A stretch of DNA of 64,000 bases from an uncultured Lachnospiraceae bacterium. GTDB taxonomy: Bacteria; Bacillota; Clostridia; Lachnospirales; Lachnospiraceae. The notes below the pieces were generated by a model that was given only the letters and a program-made list of their open reading frames with translations, did not search any database and was not told the DNA's origin. Positions 24,534-34,406 of this stretch are shown here, piece by piece. A program made the position numbers and the translations under genes. Every line of letters begins with the position of its first letter. Position 1 is the first letter of the stretch. The stretch is from NCBI GenBank assembly GCA_910576535.1, contig CAJTKK010000004.1:124001-188000 (forward strand), written 5' to 3'.

Positions 24534-26075
24534 TTAATCGAACTTCTCTCCCAGCGTCACTGTCACTGTTTTGCTTTCCCATCCGTCCTGGCTTCCATGC
24601 ATCACTGTCACATCTACCGTGTCCCCTACCGCATAATATTCCATTACACGGAGCAAATCCTCTGCGCTGCCAATCTTATTGCCGTCAAATTCCGTAATAA
24701 TATTCCCTTTACGGATCCCGGCCTCATATGCCCCTGTCCCTTCATATACCTGAGCTACATATACTCCTTTTGGCATTCCGTAAATTTCTGTCATTTCATC
24801 CGCTACTGTACGGGGCGAAATACCAAGATAACCCTTTTCTTCTTCCGCTACTTTAGCCCTGGTTTCCTTTAGCATAAGGTTCTCAATGATTGGTTTTGCC
24901 GCAGAAATCGGAATGGCATACCCCATGCCCTCTACCACATTCCCTCCAATTTTATTGGAGTTAATCCCGATTACCTCACCTTTGATATTCAGCAAAGCGC
25001 CGCCTGAGTTCCCAGGATTAATTGCAGCGTCCGTCTGGATAAAAGTTGCTCCATCTCCTTTGTCTTCCCCATTGCCTATGGGCGAAGACAAATCAATGAC
25101 CCTGTCCAATGCACTGATAACCCCTAAAGTTACCGACTGCCCGTATCCCAAGGCATTTCCGATTGCAATGGCCGGCTCCCCTACGGTCAGGCTGTCCGAA
25201 TCCCCCAAAGCCGCTACCGCAATGGCTTCCTGCGTTACCGCGCCTACATCCTTCATAGACACAGCTATCACTGCCAGATCCATATCCGGGTCAGAACCTT
25301 TCATCTGTGCCTCAGCTTCTGTTCCATCTGCAAATTGCACGATCAGCTTATCCGCAGACTCCACCACATGGTAATTGGATACAATCAACAGTTCTTCCGC
25401 ATTTTTCCCTACAATAATCCCTGAACCCGCCATCGTGGATTCGCTTTTCAGCGTCTGGCCAAAATAAGACATTGTCTGCGTATACATATTATTAATAGAA
25501 ACGATAGCCGGCATCACTTCCGAAGCCACATCGCTGACGTCCATCACAATGGCCTTGCCTTGCGTATTTGGTTCTGCCGCCGGACTTTCCGTTATTCCTG
25601 CAATGCCGTCCGCATCCCCTGCCGCTTCATCCGCAACTTCCTTTGCCGTATCTGCAATTTCTGCCTTGCTGCCGTTATTTCCCCATCTGGAAGCAGATTC
25701 GACCGCATAAAACCCTATACCGGCAAAAGCGCCGAACAACAGGCCAAGACTTACCATAACCAAAGCCTTTTTCCAATAACTGCCTTTCTTTTCCTTCTTA
25801 GGCGGCTTCTTCCCTGATGTATAATCCTGGCCGTACATGCCTGTGTAGTTATTCCCGCTGCTGCCGTAACTATTCTGGCTGCCGTCATAGCGATAGCTTC
25901 CATAGACGCTCCCCGCCGTGCTTTCGTGATCTGCGCCGGCGCCGGCATATCTTCCTTCCTGATAGCCAGAAATACTTTGCCCGCTGAAATTACCGCCTTC
26001 CGGCTTCACCTCTCTTGCCGTAGCGTCAATTATATTTTTATTGTCATAATCATTGGGATAATTATTTCCATACAT
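24534..26075 (-). CDS. htrA: HtrA/DegP-like membrane-anchored serine protease with PDZ domain
   Basis: This quality-control protease faces the outside of the membrane. The 513-residue protein has a Gly/Tyr/Ser/Asn-rich cytoplasmic tail (1-98), one transmembrane helix (about 103-125) and an acidic linker. The trypsin-like domain has the triad His236 (SNYHVVES), Asp266 (DMDLAVI) and Ser357 (GNSGGALLN), and a PDZ domain (about 410-510) follows. Order and length match Gram-positive HtrA/YyxA. GAGGT precedes the ATG. The tandem hairpins upstream separate it from the polysaccharide locus, so it has its own promoter, which I could not place confidently. Confidence 0.95.
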   Translation of the reverse strand: MYGNNYPNDYDNKNIIDATAREVKPEGGNFSGQSISGYQEGRYAGAGADHESTAGSVYGSYRYDGSQNSYGSSGNNYTGMYGQDYTSGKKPPKKEKKGSYWKKALVMVSLGLLFGAFAGIGFYAVESASRWGNNGSKAEIADTAKEVADEAAGDADGIAGITESPAAEPNTQGKAIVMDVSDVASEVMPAIVSINNMYTQTMSYFGQTLKSESTMAGSGIIVGKNAEELLIVSNYHVVESADKLIVQFADGTEAEAQMKGSDPDMDLAVIAVSMKDVGAVTQEAIAVAALGDSDSLTVGEPAIAIGNALGYGQSVTLGVISALDRVIDLSSPIGNGEDKGDGATFIQTDAAINPGNSGGALLNIKGEVIGINSNKIGGNVVEGMGYAIPISAAKPIIENLMLKETRAKVAEEEKGYLGISPRTVADEMTEIYGMPKGVYVAQVYEGTGAYEAGIRKGNIITEFDGNKIGSAEDLLRVMEYYAVGDTVDVTVMHGSQDGWESKTVTVTLGEKFD

Positions 26076-26168
26076 AACGATTACCTCTTTTCTTTTTTAA
26101 TGATAAACATAGTATATTTTCAAAATGTGTTCTTTTTGTGACAAAAATATGCGTTTTTTGTGATTAAA

Positions 26169-26278
26169 AAGTGGCTTCGCCACTTCATGAAGAACCTTCG
26201 GTTCTTCCTCAATTTACGTCCTTCTCGCGAAGGACTTTCCTATAAGAAAATAGGGAGAACGGCAGTTTACCGTTCTCC
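26169..26278 (-). terminator. Array of four tandem hairpins at the end of the polysaccharide locus
   Basis: Reading with transcription there are four perfect stems: GGAGAACGG/CCGTTCTCC (26254-26278, overlapping the last codons of the glycosyltransferase gene), GTCCTTC/GAAGGAC (26218-26235), GAAGAACC/GGTTCTTC (26189-26207, 3-base loop) and AAGTGGC/GCCACTT (26169-26185, 3-base loop). The last is followed by TTTTTAAT on the minus strand, a good rho-independent terminator. The other three have no U tract and may protect the RNA 3' end or be mobile-repeat remnants. Confidence 0.75.
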
Positions 26279-27286
26279 TTCCGCTTTTCCGTATCCTCTT
26301 GCTGCGTCTATCTTACTGACGGAACGCCTCCTCTGATCCTGCTCCCAATATTCCTTGCTCATCGTACATTTCAGCACTAATTTTTTCGGAAGCTTCTTAT
26401 AATGCTTCCCTAAAAAAAACCCAAAAAATTTATATGCGCTATTTATGTAAAGCTTAGGAATCAGCCGCTTATTTCCAGATTCCCATAAATGTTTTGTTGT
26501 TTTCTTTATCAAGGCAATCCCTTCGCCTTCCGGGGGGACACAGGCGAATACATCCGGATAGTTTGCCTGGGAAACCCCCAGATCAAAATTCCGGTGAAAC
26601 TGCTGCATACAAGTATAATTATGAAAATGCACAACCCGGGCATCCGCCTCATATGCAATTTTATATCCCGCCTTTACTGCGCCGGCAGCGTATATCATAT
26701 CCTCATTAAAAAGCGTATGCTTCACAAACCCGCCCAAGGCTTCGTATACATCCCTCCGGTATGCGGCACATACATCGGAACAGAAAAAAGTTTTAATCCC
26801 CAGCCGTTCCATATCCGCCATGGATTTTTCGCTTCTTGTTTCAGGATAATTAAATTTTCTTGTAAAACGTTCAATTTCATTGCATCCCTCTGCCGTCATC
26901 TGCCTCGCATAAGCCACCGCTACCTCTTCCCTTTCCAGAGGCGCAATCAGCCTTTCTATCAGATATTCATCCACAGGCATAGCATCCATTGTCATCATCA
27001 CAAACACCGGGGCGCTTGATTTTTTTACCCCCTGCCTTCTCGTCATGCCATGGTTAAATTCCTTCTTCGACAGATGCGTTACATAAATATTATGATATTT
27101 TTCTAAAAACGGCGTCCCGTAAATCAGCCGGTCAAAATATTTTTGTTCCGTATTCATCAAGATAATTTTATGGACAGCTACTGTTTGATGTTCCAGTTTA
27201 TCAATCAATGCAAGAAAGTTTTCATCCGGCTTATATACCGGTATAATGATGTCAACTTCTTTCACCCTTACCACTTCTCCCGTCAT
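26267..27286 (-). CDS. Family 2 glycosyltransferase, rhamnosyltransferase-like
   Basis: The 339-residue cytosolic enzyme has a GT-A fold start (VDIIIPVYKPDENFLALIDK), a metal-binding-type region (MMTMDAMPVDEYLIERLI, where DxD is less clear) and FNEDMIYAAGAVKAGYKIAY, the ED motif of GT2 rhamnosyltransferases (RfbF/RgpB-like). With rmlABC upstream, transfer of rhamnose to a lipid-linked chain is likely. The start is uncertain: a GTG at 27265 has GGGAG upstream and would remove 7 residues. It is the last gene before the hairpin terminators. Confidence 0.85.
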   Translation of the reverse strand: MTGEVVRVKEVDIIIPVYKPDENFLALIDKLEHQTVAVHKIILMNTEQKYFDRLIYGTPFLEKYHNIYVTHLSKKEFNHGMTRRQGVKKSSAPVFVMMTMDAMPVDEYLIERLIAPLEREEVAVAYARQMTAEGCNEIERFTRKFNYPETRSEKSMADMERLGIKTFFCSDVCAAYRRDVYEALGGFVKHTLFNEDMIYAAGAVKAGYKIAYEADARVVHFHNYTCMQQFHRNFDLGVSQANYPDVFACVPPEGEGIALIKKTTKHLWESGNKRLIPKLYINSAYKFFGFFLGKHYKKLPKKLVLKCTMSKEYWEQDQRRRSVSKIDAARGYGKAEGER

Positions 27287-27311
27287 TTATGGCGCCCAAA
27301 TCCTATGATGC

Positions 27312-27342
27312 AACAGAAGGGCCTGAAGAAGGCCCTTCTGTT
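27312..27342. repeat. 13-bp inverted repeat between LCP and glycosyltransferase genes
   Basis: AACAGAAGGGCCT and its exact complement surround a 5-base loop. No U tract follows on the minus strand, so it may be an RNA-processing or partial termination stem between two genes of one transcript. Confidence 0.5.
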
Positions 27343-27359
27343 CTTTACAGCTATTTTCA

Positions 27360-28487
27360 CTATTTCAAATATGGGCTGGTATCGCTTTTAATCTTTTGGC
27401 TATAAGATTCCACCTCGGAGGAAACGGAATAACTCTCGTCAAAAAGGAATTGATGCAGCCATTCCACATTTTCTTTCAGATCCACTGGTATAACGCAGCT
27501 TCCTTTTGAGCCAATCGTTCCTGTTGTCCTATATTCCTCATTAGGGAACCCTGCCTGATCCACAATATTATAATTACTGATGCCCCCAAGCAATTCCACA
27601 ATTTCCGTCAGATCCAACGATGTATAAATTTCGTTGAAAACATCGGTGGCAATCTGGTTTAAAGTGGCAACGGAAGCCGTCTTCGCTTTTTCCGCCATAG
27701 CCATAAGAACCTCCCTCTGACGTTCCGTACGCTTAAAGTCATCCCCTGCCGTATAACGGATACGGCAGTAAGCAGTGGCCTGAAGACCGGTCAGTTGCTG
27801 ATACCCTGTATTCGTCACTTCCTTATAGGTACGCTTCAGATCCTCTGCCATCGTAAACTGGTAACTGTTCAAATGATGGATTTCCGCTTCATCCACATCT
27901 ATCATAACGCCGCCCAGCGCATCAATCGTATCCGCCAGCCCGGCAAAACCAACGGTAACAAAGTCCGTAATGTTCATATCAAGATTCATATTCAGCATAT
28001 TGATTGCCATTTCCGGTCCGCCCTTCATATAGGCTGCGTTGCACTTATTATAGGTGTCATTGCTTAAGTTCAGATAAGTATCACGGTATACGGAAACCAG
28101 CTTGCAGTCCCCGGTATCCAGATTGATAGACGCAATCATAATGGTATCGCTGCGCGTGTTCTTTGCCAATGCCCCAGTAGTGGAATCCACGCCAAACAAC
28201 GCAATATTACGGTATCCTTTCATTTTTGTCGTTTCTTCCCGTTCCTTAACCTCCTCATTGATAACAAGCTTCTCTTCGTTCAGCTCAACTTTTCCAACCT
28301 TTTCCACCTTTAACACAGCATACAATACTGCTGCCATAATCAGCAGGACAAAAATTTCCACAATGAAAAGAATGATCTTCCCTCTTTTCTTTTTTTCCCT
28401 TTCCCTGGCAGACATCTTCTTCCCTTGCCCGTTTTTAGAAGATTTCACATCCTGCTTTTTTTTCTTCTTTTTAGAATTCTCAGCCAT
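27360..28487 (-). CDS. LytR-CpsA-Psr (LCP) family cell-wall polymer ligase
   Basis: LCP enzymes move polysaccharide or teichoic acid from undecaprenyl phosphate to peptidoglycan on the outer face. The 375-residue protein has a Lys/Arg-rich cytosolic start (1-35), one transmembrane helix (about 37-60) and the LCP domain. The domain has NIALFGVDSTTGALAKNTRSD (the conserved Asp and Arg-Ser-Asp that bind pyrophosphate and Mg), SVYRDTYLNL and YCRIRYTAGDDFKRTERQRE. GGGAG precedes the ATG. Its place at the end of a glycosyltransferase cluster fits attachment of that cluster's polymer. Confidence 0.95.
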   Translation of the reverse strand: MAENSKKKKKKQDVKSSKNGQGKKMSAREREKKKRGKIILFIVEIFVLLIMAAVLYAVLKVEKVGKVELNEEKLVINEEVKEREETTKMKGYRNIALFGVDSTTGALAKNTRSDTIMIASINLDTGDCKLVSVYRDTYLNLSNDTYNKCNAAYMKGGPEMAINMLNMNLDMNITDFVTVGFAGLADTIDALGGVMIDVDEAEIHHLNSYQFTMAEDLKRTYKEVTNTGYQQLTGLQATAYCRIRYTAGDDFKRTERQREVLMAMAEKAKTASVATLNQIATDVFNEIYTSLDLTEIVELLGGISNYNIVDQAGFPNEEYRTTGTIGSKGSCVIPVDLKENVEWLHQFLFDESYSVSSEVESYSQKIKSDTSPYLK

Positions 28488-28571
28488 TTTCTTTCTCCCT
28501 TCCCGCTATGCCGCTGCCTCCGGCAAAAGCTGCCCGTGAAAATATGATGCAATTTTCTCTATTGTATCAGC

Positions 28572-29981
28572 TCAATATGCATTCTTATTAATAAACCCCT
28601 TGAAAATTGTCAAAAACATTATTTTAAAATCAAGCCCCATCGACCAGTTTTCTATATAAAATATGTCATATTCGATCCGCTTACGGATAGAAGTATCCCC
28701 CCTATAACCATTGATCTGCGCCCAGCCTGTAAGCCCGGGGCGGACCTGATGCTTAATCATATAGCGCGGCACTTCTTCTTTGAACTTTTTTACAAAAAGC
28801 GGCCTTTCAGGCCTTGGCCCCACCAGGCTCATCTCACCGGCAAGAATGTTAAAAAGCTGGGGAAGCTCGTCCAAGCTGGTTTTCCTCAGTATTTTCCCCA
28901 CTTTTGTCACGCGGGGGTCGTCTTTAACCGTCCATGCCTTTTTTTCCTGGGAAGGCTTCTGCAGCTCCATCGTCCGGAACTTGTACATATAAAAAGTCTT
29001 GTTATGCAGCCCCACTCTCTCCTGTTTAAAAATCACAGGCCCCGGGCTGGAAATCTTTACAAAAAGCGCCGACAGAAGCATGACTGGCGAAGCAATGATC
29101 AGGCCGCACAGCGCCCCTACTACATCCACTGCCCGCTTCGCTATCCAATTTAACGTATTCGTCAACGGGACATAACGGATATTGATTACCGGCAGCCCCA
29201 TCAAATCTTCCGTATATGGCCTGCTTGGCACAAAACTATTGTAATCAGGAATAAATTTCGTATGAACCCCTGATTTTTCACATAAATCCACAATCCGTTC
29301 CAGCCGGTTATAGTCCTCCAATGCCAAGGTAACGGCAATCTCGTCCAATTTATTTTCCGGCAGGATATATAGAAGGTTCTCTATTCTTCCAAGCACCTTC
29401 ACACCTTTATACAGCGTACCGCTTGGCACCCTGTCGTCCAAAATCCCCCTCACCACATACCCCCATTGAGGGTTTGCGTTAATCCTGGTAATATATTCCT
29501 CCGCCGCACGGGAATATCCTACTAGCAGTACATACTTTAGATTATACCCCTTTTTACGGAAATATTGCAGGCTATTCCGCATCATTGTTTTTGAAAACGT
29601 AGAAAGCACAATATTGATGACATAAAACAGCCCGACCAGAAGACGGGAAAAATGCTCAATTTTAAACGCATATAAAATCACCATAAACAGCATGGTGCCT
29701 ACTGTATTGGCCTTAAAAATGCCTGCGATCTCATACTTTCTTCTTGTCGTCCGTTTCGGCGTATACATATTGAAAAAATAGTATAATAGAACATAGCCGG
29801 GTACAATAAAATAAAGCGCACTGAAATATGTCTCAACAGACAACGCAGTCACGCCCGGTTCCGTGTCTGCAAGCGGTGTTGCAAACTTTATCAACCATGC
29901 CAGTGAATAGGAAAGGGCAATAACAACCGCATCCACCAGCAGGTGCAGTCTATTAAAATATTTTTGGTTATCTTTTATCAT
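28572..29981 (-). CDS. Undecaprenyl-phosphate sugar phosphotransferase (polyprenyl glycosylphosphotransferase)
   Basis: This enzyme starts the polymer by moving a sugar-1-phosphate from UDP-sugar to undecaprenyl phosphate. The 469-residue protein has four N-terminal helices, a nucleotide-fold-like middle (KYVLLVGYSRAAEEYI) and the WbaP/WcaJ-type catalytic domain after a membrane hairpin (KRAVDVVGALCGLIIASPVM). The catalytic domain includes GPVIFKQERVG, FYMYKFRTM and LDELPQLFNILAGEMSLVGP RPERP. Length is normal. It is followed 84 bases later by the LCP gene. The first sugar cannot be told from sequence. Confidence 0.95.
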   Translation of the reverse strand: MIKDNQKYFNRLHLLVDAVVIALSYSLAWLIKFATPLADTEPGVTALSVETYFSALYFIVPGYVLLYYFFNMYTPKRTTRRKYEIAGIFKANTVGTMLFMVILYAFKIEHFSRLLVGLFYVINIVLSTFSKTMMRNSLQYFRKKGYNLKYVLLVGYSRAAEEYITRINANPQWGYVVRGILDDRVPSGTLYKGVKVLGRIENLLYILPENKLDEIAVTLALEDYNRLERIVDLCEKSGVHTKFIPDYNSFVPSRPYTEDLMGLPVINIRYVPLTNTLNWIAKRAVDVVGALCGLIIASPVMLLSALFVKISSPGPVIFKQERVGLHNKTFYMYKFRTMELQKPSQEKKAWTVKDDPRVTKVGKILRKTSLDELPQLFNILAGEMSLVGPRPERPLFVKKFKEEVPRYMIKHQVRPGLTGWAQINGYRGDTSIRKRIEYDIFYIENWSMGLDFKIMFLTIFKGFINKNAY

Positions 29982-30028
29982 AATTTCACCAAATTTCCTA
30001 TACTGATATGTATTTTACAATATTATCA

Positions 30029-31036
30029 TTAAAAGTACAACTTAATTTTCCATAAAAATGGAAACAGGTCCGCCGCCCTCAGCATATTCCCCCATAGCTC
30101 CATCTGTATTTTCACATAATTCCCTATACATTCCGGGCGAAAACGCACCTTCTGTTTCCGGCCCTTTTCCGACATGCACAAGCGGACCCCTTCCGCAATC
30201 CCCTTCAAATAAGTTCCGCCCAGCCCTTTCCCGGCAAAAAAGACTGCTTTTATCAGTATTCCCGCCACGGCAAAAAACAAATTCAGAAAAATCTGGAAAA
30301 CCGGCATGTTTTTATATAGGAGATACACGCTGTTCCGGGCGGAAAGCCGTACCTTAAATTTGTTATGCCGGGAACCGCTGACTGCACTTCCCGCATGATA
30401 TACAATAGCGCTTGGCTCAAAGTAATTGGAAAAACCGGATATTCTCGCCCGGTACCCGATATCAATGTCCTCCAGGTAAGCAAAATGATTTTCATCAAAG
30501 TACCCGATCACGTCAAAAACGCTTCTCCGGTATATGGCCGCCCCTGCACAGGATGCAAAAATTTCAGCCGGCTTTGTATAAAGCGTACGGCTTTTTCCTT
30601 TTCCCAGGGCAAACGCCCATCCCAAAGCGCAATATAAATCCCCTGCATCATCAATGAGTTCCGGGTTTTGCATAGAAAGCATTTTTGCGCTGACTGAAAA
30701 AGCGTTTTTTCTTTTTTGGATCGCTTTCCATAAACGAAATATAAATTCTTTATCCACTGCCGTGTCATTATTCAAAAGAATCACATATTCTGTTTCCGCC
30801 AGGCGTATCCCTTCGTTTACTGCACGGCAAAAGCCCCTGTTTTCCGTAAAGCGCACCAGCCTGCACAGAGGATAATTCTTTTCTGCCAGTTCCGCGCTTC
30901 CATCTGTGGAGCCATTATCTATAAGAATCACTTTCGGCTCTACGCTTCCTTCATAAAGAGACTTCAAGCACTTATCTATATATTTCATCCCATTATAATT
31001 AGGTATCACTACCGTTACATCTACTTTTTCCCTCAT
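30029..31036 (-). CDS. Family 2 glycosyltransferase
   Basis: The 335-residue protein begins VDVTVVIPNYNGMKYIDKCL, with the GT-A fold and NNDTAVD (metal-binding DxD equivalent), and has HFAYLEDIDIGYRARISGFS with the catalytic-base ED motif. This matches the rhamnosyl/galactofuranosyltransferase-like (WbbL) branch of GT2. A C-terminal amphipathic and hydrophobic part may hold it to the membrane. Its start overlaps the end of the preceding glycosyltransferase gene by 38 bases, so the two are translated together. Confidence 0.9.
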   Translation of the reverse strand: MREKVDVTVVIPNYNGMKYIDKCLKSLYEGSVEPKVILIDNGSTDGSAELAEKNYPLCRLVRFTENRGFCRAVNEGIRLAETEYVILLNNDTAVDKEFIFRLWKAIQKRKNAFSVSAKMLSMQNPELIDDAGDLYCALGWAFALGKGKSRTLYTKPAEIFASCAGAAIYRRSVFDVIGYFDENHFAYLEDIDIGYRARISGFSNYFEPSAIVYHAGSAVSGSRHNKFKVRLSARNSVYLLYKNMPVFQIFLNLFFAVAGILIKAVFFAGKGLGGTYLKGIAEGVRLCMSEKGRKQKVRFRPECIGNYVKIQMELWGNMLRAADLFPFLWKIKLYF

Positions 31037-32498
31037 TGCTCCCTCTTTCCCATTCCGGCATCCATATTACCGTATATCCAGCCTCCCGCACCCGCCTGCC
31101 AAACTCAAGGCATCGCAGCCTAAGCGCCTCCTCAGTTGCCTTCGCCGCTTCTTTGCAGCCCTTTTCCGGCACATCCCCCTTCCTTTCCCATCCATAGGGA
31201 CAGTCCTCCCCATATGGGAACTGGTTATGCCCTTTGATCTGTTTTTCCCGGTAAGGTATCCCGAACACTTCCTCAAAAAGCCCCCAAAGCTCTTTCCTTA
31301 CCTGCATACACCGCAGATCTACGGCATATGCCTCCTGGCTAAGGCCGGCTCTGTGCATATATCCGCTAAAATTCCGGTTCAAACCAAGATACGGGCATTT
31401 TCCCCTGGCATTATATATGCCTCCTGTAACCCGCCCAAACCTGTCCACCAGCTTTCCCCCGGTCACGCCCGCTTCCTTCCTCTGGGCAAAAATATGGCGG
31501 GCATACCGGATATGGTAAAATCCTAAATGAAGCGTATGGGATACCTCCCCGCTCCATCCGCGGCTTTCCATAAAATCTTCCAAGGCCCGTTTCCCCGCTT
31601 CATACGCATAACGCTTGCTTTCCGGGTTTTCTGCAGTGGAAGCCTCATGACATCTCCAGTGGTAAAGGACTTTAGGGATATGAACCACCGTCCCCCTTCC
31701 CCTTTGATCCTCATAAACCAGTTTTCCTACTGCACGCAATATCAGATCGTAATCCTGCGCCCCATCATAATCGGACCGGAATCCAAGACTTTGCATCAGT
31801 TCCTTCTTCATCACCAAAAAGTGGCAAATATAATTATTGGAAAAAAGCAAATCCAGGTTCAGCCCCGGTTTCCTATGGGGTTCGTAAAATTCCGTCATAT
31901 CCCCATCCGATTTATCTTCATCCGAATAAAGCATCCAGACATCTTTCCCTTTTTTTCTCCCTTTCAAAACCGCCTGCGCCATTTCAAACAAAGCATCAGG
32001 CGCCAGCACATCGTCATGATCCAGCAGCCCCACATAATCCCCTGCCGCCTCCGCTAAGGCTGCGTTCGTATTTCCGGCTATTCCTTTATTTTCTCCTAAA
32101 CGGATATATTTCATTCTTTTATCTTGATAGCTTTCCGCCGTTTTCTGCACTTTCCTTGTTTTGCTGGCATCCGCAAGAATCAGCTCCCAGTTCCCATAGC
32201 TCTGTTCCAGGACGGAATCTATCATTTCCCGCAGATATCTTTCATCCGTTTCATAAGCCGGCACGAGAATGCTGAATTGATAAGGCTCCTCCCCTTCTCT
32301 TTGCCGCTCCAAAGCATCTTTGCCCGGAGCCTCATAGCGGTACTTACTCCCTCTTCTGTCAAGAACCCTCTCCAAAACTGCATAATATGCATTCTTCCAG
32401 CCATTTTTCTTCAAATAACAGTATGTCTTCCGAAAATTGCTTGCCCTAAAAATTCCAAACCCCATGCCTTTCCACCCGTCTTGCCTTTTCCGTTCCAT
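30999..32498 (-). CDS. Family 2 glycosyltransferase with long C-terminal region
   Basis: The 499-residue protein has an N-terminal basic segment, then a GT2 domain (about 70-330): FSILVPAYETDERYLREMID, LGENKGIAGNTNAALAEA, GLLDHDDVLAPDAL (DxD), YSDEDKSDGDMTEFYEPHRK and YDGAQDYDLILRA. The remaining 170 residues are not recognisable to me. The GT2 domain is clearly paralogous to the first domain of the 659-residue enzyme at 35431-37410 (same NTN and LxDHDD wording). The start could also be the ATG at 32465. Confidence 0.88.
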   Translation of the reverse strand: MERKRQDGWKGMGFGIFRASNFRKTYCYLKKNGWKNAYYAVLERVLDRRGSKYRYEAPGKDALERQREGEEPYQFSILVPAYETDERYLREMIDSVLEQSYGNWELILADASKTRKVQKTAESYQDKRMKYIRLGENKGIAGNTNAALAEAAGDYVGLLDHDDVLAPDALFEMAQAVLKGRKKGKDVWMLYSDEDKSDGDMTEFYEPHRKPGLNLDLLFSNNYICHFLVMKKELMQSLGFRSDYDGAQDYDLILRAVGKLVYEDQRGRGTVVHIPKVLYHWRCHEASTAENPESKRYAYEAGKRALEDFMESRGWSGEVSHTLHLGFYHIRYARHIFAQRKEAGVTGGKLVDRFGRVTGGIYNARGKCPYLGLNRNFSGYMHRAGLSQEAYAVDLRCMQVRKELWGLFEEVFGIPYREKQIKGHNQFPYGEDCPYGWERKGDVPEKGCKEAAKATEEALRLRCLEFGRRVREAGYTVIWMPEWERGSNEGKSRCNGSDT

Positions 32499-32610
32499 GC
32501 CTGCCCGTCAGGGGAAAATCCCCCGTCCTTGGACAAAACCTTCTATACTCTGAAAAACGGGAAGAAACACGCACCCCGCGCATTTCTTCCCTCCCATAAG
32601 CTCTTATCTG

Positions 32611-34332
32611 TTAAATATGAGACTTCAAGGCCTCTGTCAGTTTTTCCACCTTATCCTGCGCATCCTCCAAGCCGGTTCCTTTCACTCCCATATAGAACTT
32701 CAACTTCGGTTCTGTACCGGACGGACGGGCGCAGCACCATGAATCATTTGTCAGGTCAAAATAAATCACATTGGATTTCGGAAGCCCGGTTTCCCTTTCT
32801 TCCCCGCTCTCCATATTCACAATCCTGTTCCTGTCATAATCCCTGGCTTCCACTACTTTTAAGCTGCCAAATTCTTTGGGCAGGTCATTCCGCAGTTTAT
32901 CCATAATCGCCGCAATCTGTTTTGAGCCTTCAATGCCCTTTAAAGTAATCGTATACTGGGTTTCCTTAAAGTAACCGTATTTTTCATACAGCTCCAGCAT
33001 CTGATCCCATACGGTCTTGCCGTTTTTCTTGCACCATGCGGCCATTTCACACAGGCACATAACAGCCACTACCGCGTCTTTATCCCTTGCATGGGTACCG
33101 GCAAGACATCCGTAGCTTTCTTCCAGGCCGAACACATAATGGTTGGAACCGCTCTGCTCAAACCATTTAATCTGTTCCCCGATATATTTAAACCCTGTCA
33201 GCACTTCAATGCATTTTACCTGGTAAGCGTCGCAGATCGCCTTTGCCATATTCGTTGTTACAATAGTAGTTACCAGCGCGGGGTTCTCTGGCATTGTCCC
33301 TGTTGCCGTCCTCTCCCTTAAAATATATTCCGCAATCAGCATCCCTGACATATTTCCGGTAAAGGGGACATATTCGCCGCTTTTCGTATCCAGCGCATAA
33401 ATGCCCAGCCTGTCTGCATCCGGGTCGGTAGCAAGAACGATGTCCGCATTTTTTTCCTTTGCCAGCTTAAGGGCAAGGGTAAAAGCCTTCGGGTCTTCCG
33501 GGTTCGGGTAGTCCAACGTGGTAAAGTCGGGGTCAGGCAGCTCCTGCTCCGGCACTACATACACATGCTTAAACCCTAATTCGGACAATATGCGCCTTAC
33601 CGGTATATTGCCGGTTCCATGGAACGGGGAATATACGATCTTAATGTCATCCGCCATTTCCTTAATGATCTCAGGATGGATAATCTGCTTTTTCAGCTCT
33701 GCCATGTATGCGTCATCTATTTCTTCCCCTATCACCTGATACAAACCAGCCTGAATCGCTTCTTCCTTGTCCATCGTCTTCACTTCATGATAATCGGTCA
33801 CATTTTTAACTTCCGTAATAATCTCTTTATCCTTAGGAGCCGTTACCTGTGCGCCGTCTTCCCAATAAGCTTTATAGCCGTTATATTCCGGAGGGTTATG
33901 GCTCGCTGTAATAACGATGCCCGAAATACATCCAAGCTGCCTCAACGCAAAAGACAATTCCGGGGTTGGGCGCAGTGAATCAAAAACATAGGCCTTAATA
34001 CCGTTTGCTGCCAGGCAAAGAGCCGCTTCATCTGCAAATTCCGGCGATTTCCTCCGGGAATCATAGGCAATGGCAACGCCTTTTTCCTTGCCGCCCTGCT
34101 TTAAGATATAATTGGCAAGCCCCTGTGTCGCTTTACGCACCGTATAAATATTCATACGGTTTGTTCCAGCCCCGATCACGCCTCTCAGACCGCCTGTACC
34201 GAATTCCAGTTCTTTATAGAAACGGTCTTCGATTTCTTTTTCATCATTTCTGATTGACAGAAGTTCATTTTTGGTATCTTCATCGAAATACGGATCGTTT
34301 AGCCAGAAATTAAATTCTTCCTGATAGCTCAT
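32611..34332 (-). CDS. pgcA: Phosphoglucomutase/phosphomannomutase (alpha-D-phosphohexomutase)
   Basis: This enzyme interconverts glucose-6-phosphate and glucose-1-phosphate, the latter being the substrate of RmlA. The 573-residue protein has the phosphoserine loop ITASHNPPEYNGYK (Ser144), the metal loop DPDADRLG, the sugar-binding loop GLEESYGCLAG and the phosphate-binding loop RPSGTEPKLKFY. Length matches the PgcA type. GGAGG precedes the ATG. Its position inside the polysaccharide locus fits supply of nucleotide-sugar precursors. Confidence 0.95.
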   Translation of the reverse strand: MSYQEEFNFWLNDPYFDEDTKNELLSIRNDEKEIEDRFYKELEFGTGGLRGVIGAGTNRMNIYTVRKATQGLANYILKQGGKEKGVAIAYDSRRKSPEFADEAALCLAANGIKAYVFDSLRPTPELSFALRQLGCISGIVITASHNPPEYNGYKAYWEDGAQVTAPKDKEIITEVKNVTDYHEVKTMDKEEAIQAGLYQVIGEEIDDAYMAELKKQIIHPEIIKEMADDIKIVYSPFHGTGNIPVRRILSELGFKHVYVVPEQELPDPDFTTLDYPNPEDPKAFTLALKLAKEKNADIVLATDPDADRLGIYALDTKSGEYVPFTGNMSGMLIAEYILRERTATGTMPENPALVTTIVTTNMAKAICDAYQVKCIEVLTGFKYIGEQIKWFEQSGSNHYVFGLEESYGCLAGTHARDKDAVVAVMCLCEMAAWCKKNGKTVWDQMLELYEKYGYFKETQYTITLKGIEGSKQIAAIMDKLRNDLPKEFGSLKVVEARDYDRNRIVNMESGEERETGLPKSNVIYFDLTNDSWCCARPSGTEPKLKFYMGVKGTGLEDAQDKVEKLTEALKSHI

Positions 34333-34406
34333 GATTTGCTTCCTCCTATAAAAATAGTTTTCCGAATTACGGTTTTTTCCAGTATATCACATTTCCTGCC
34401 GCGCCG

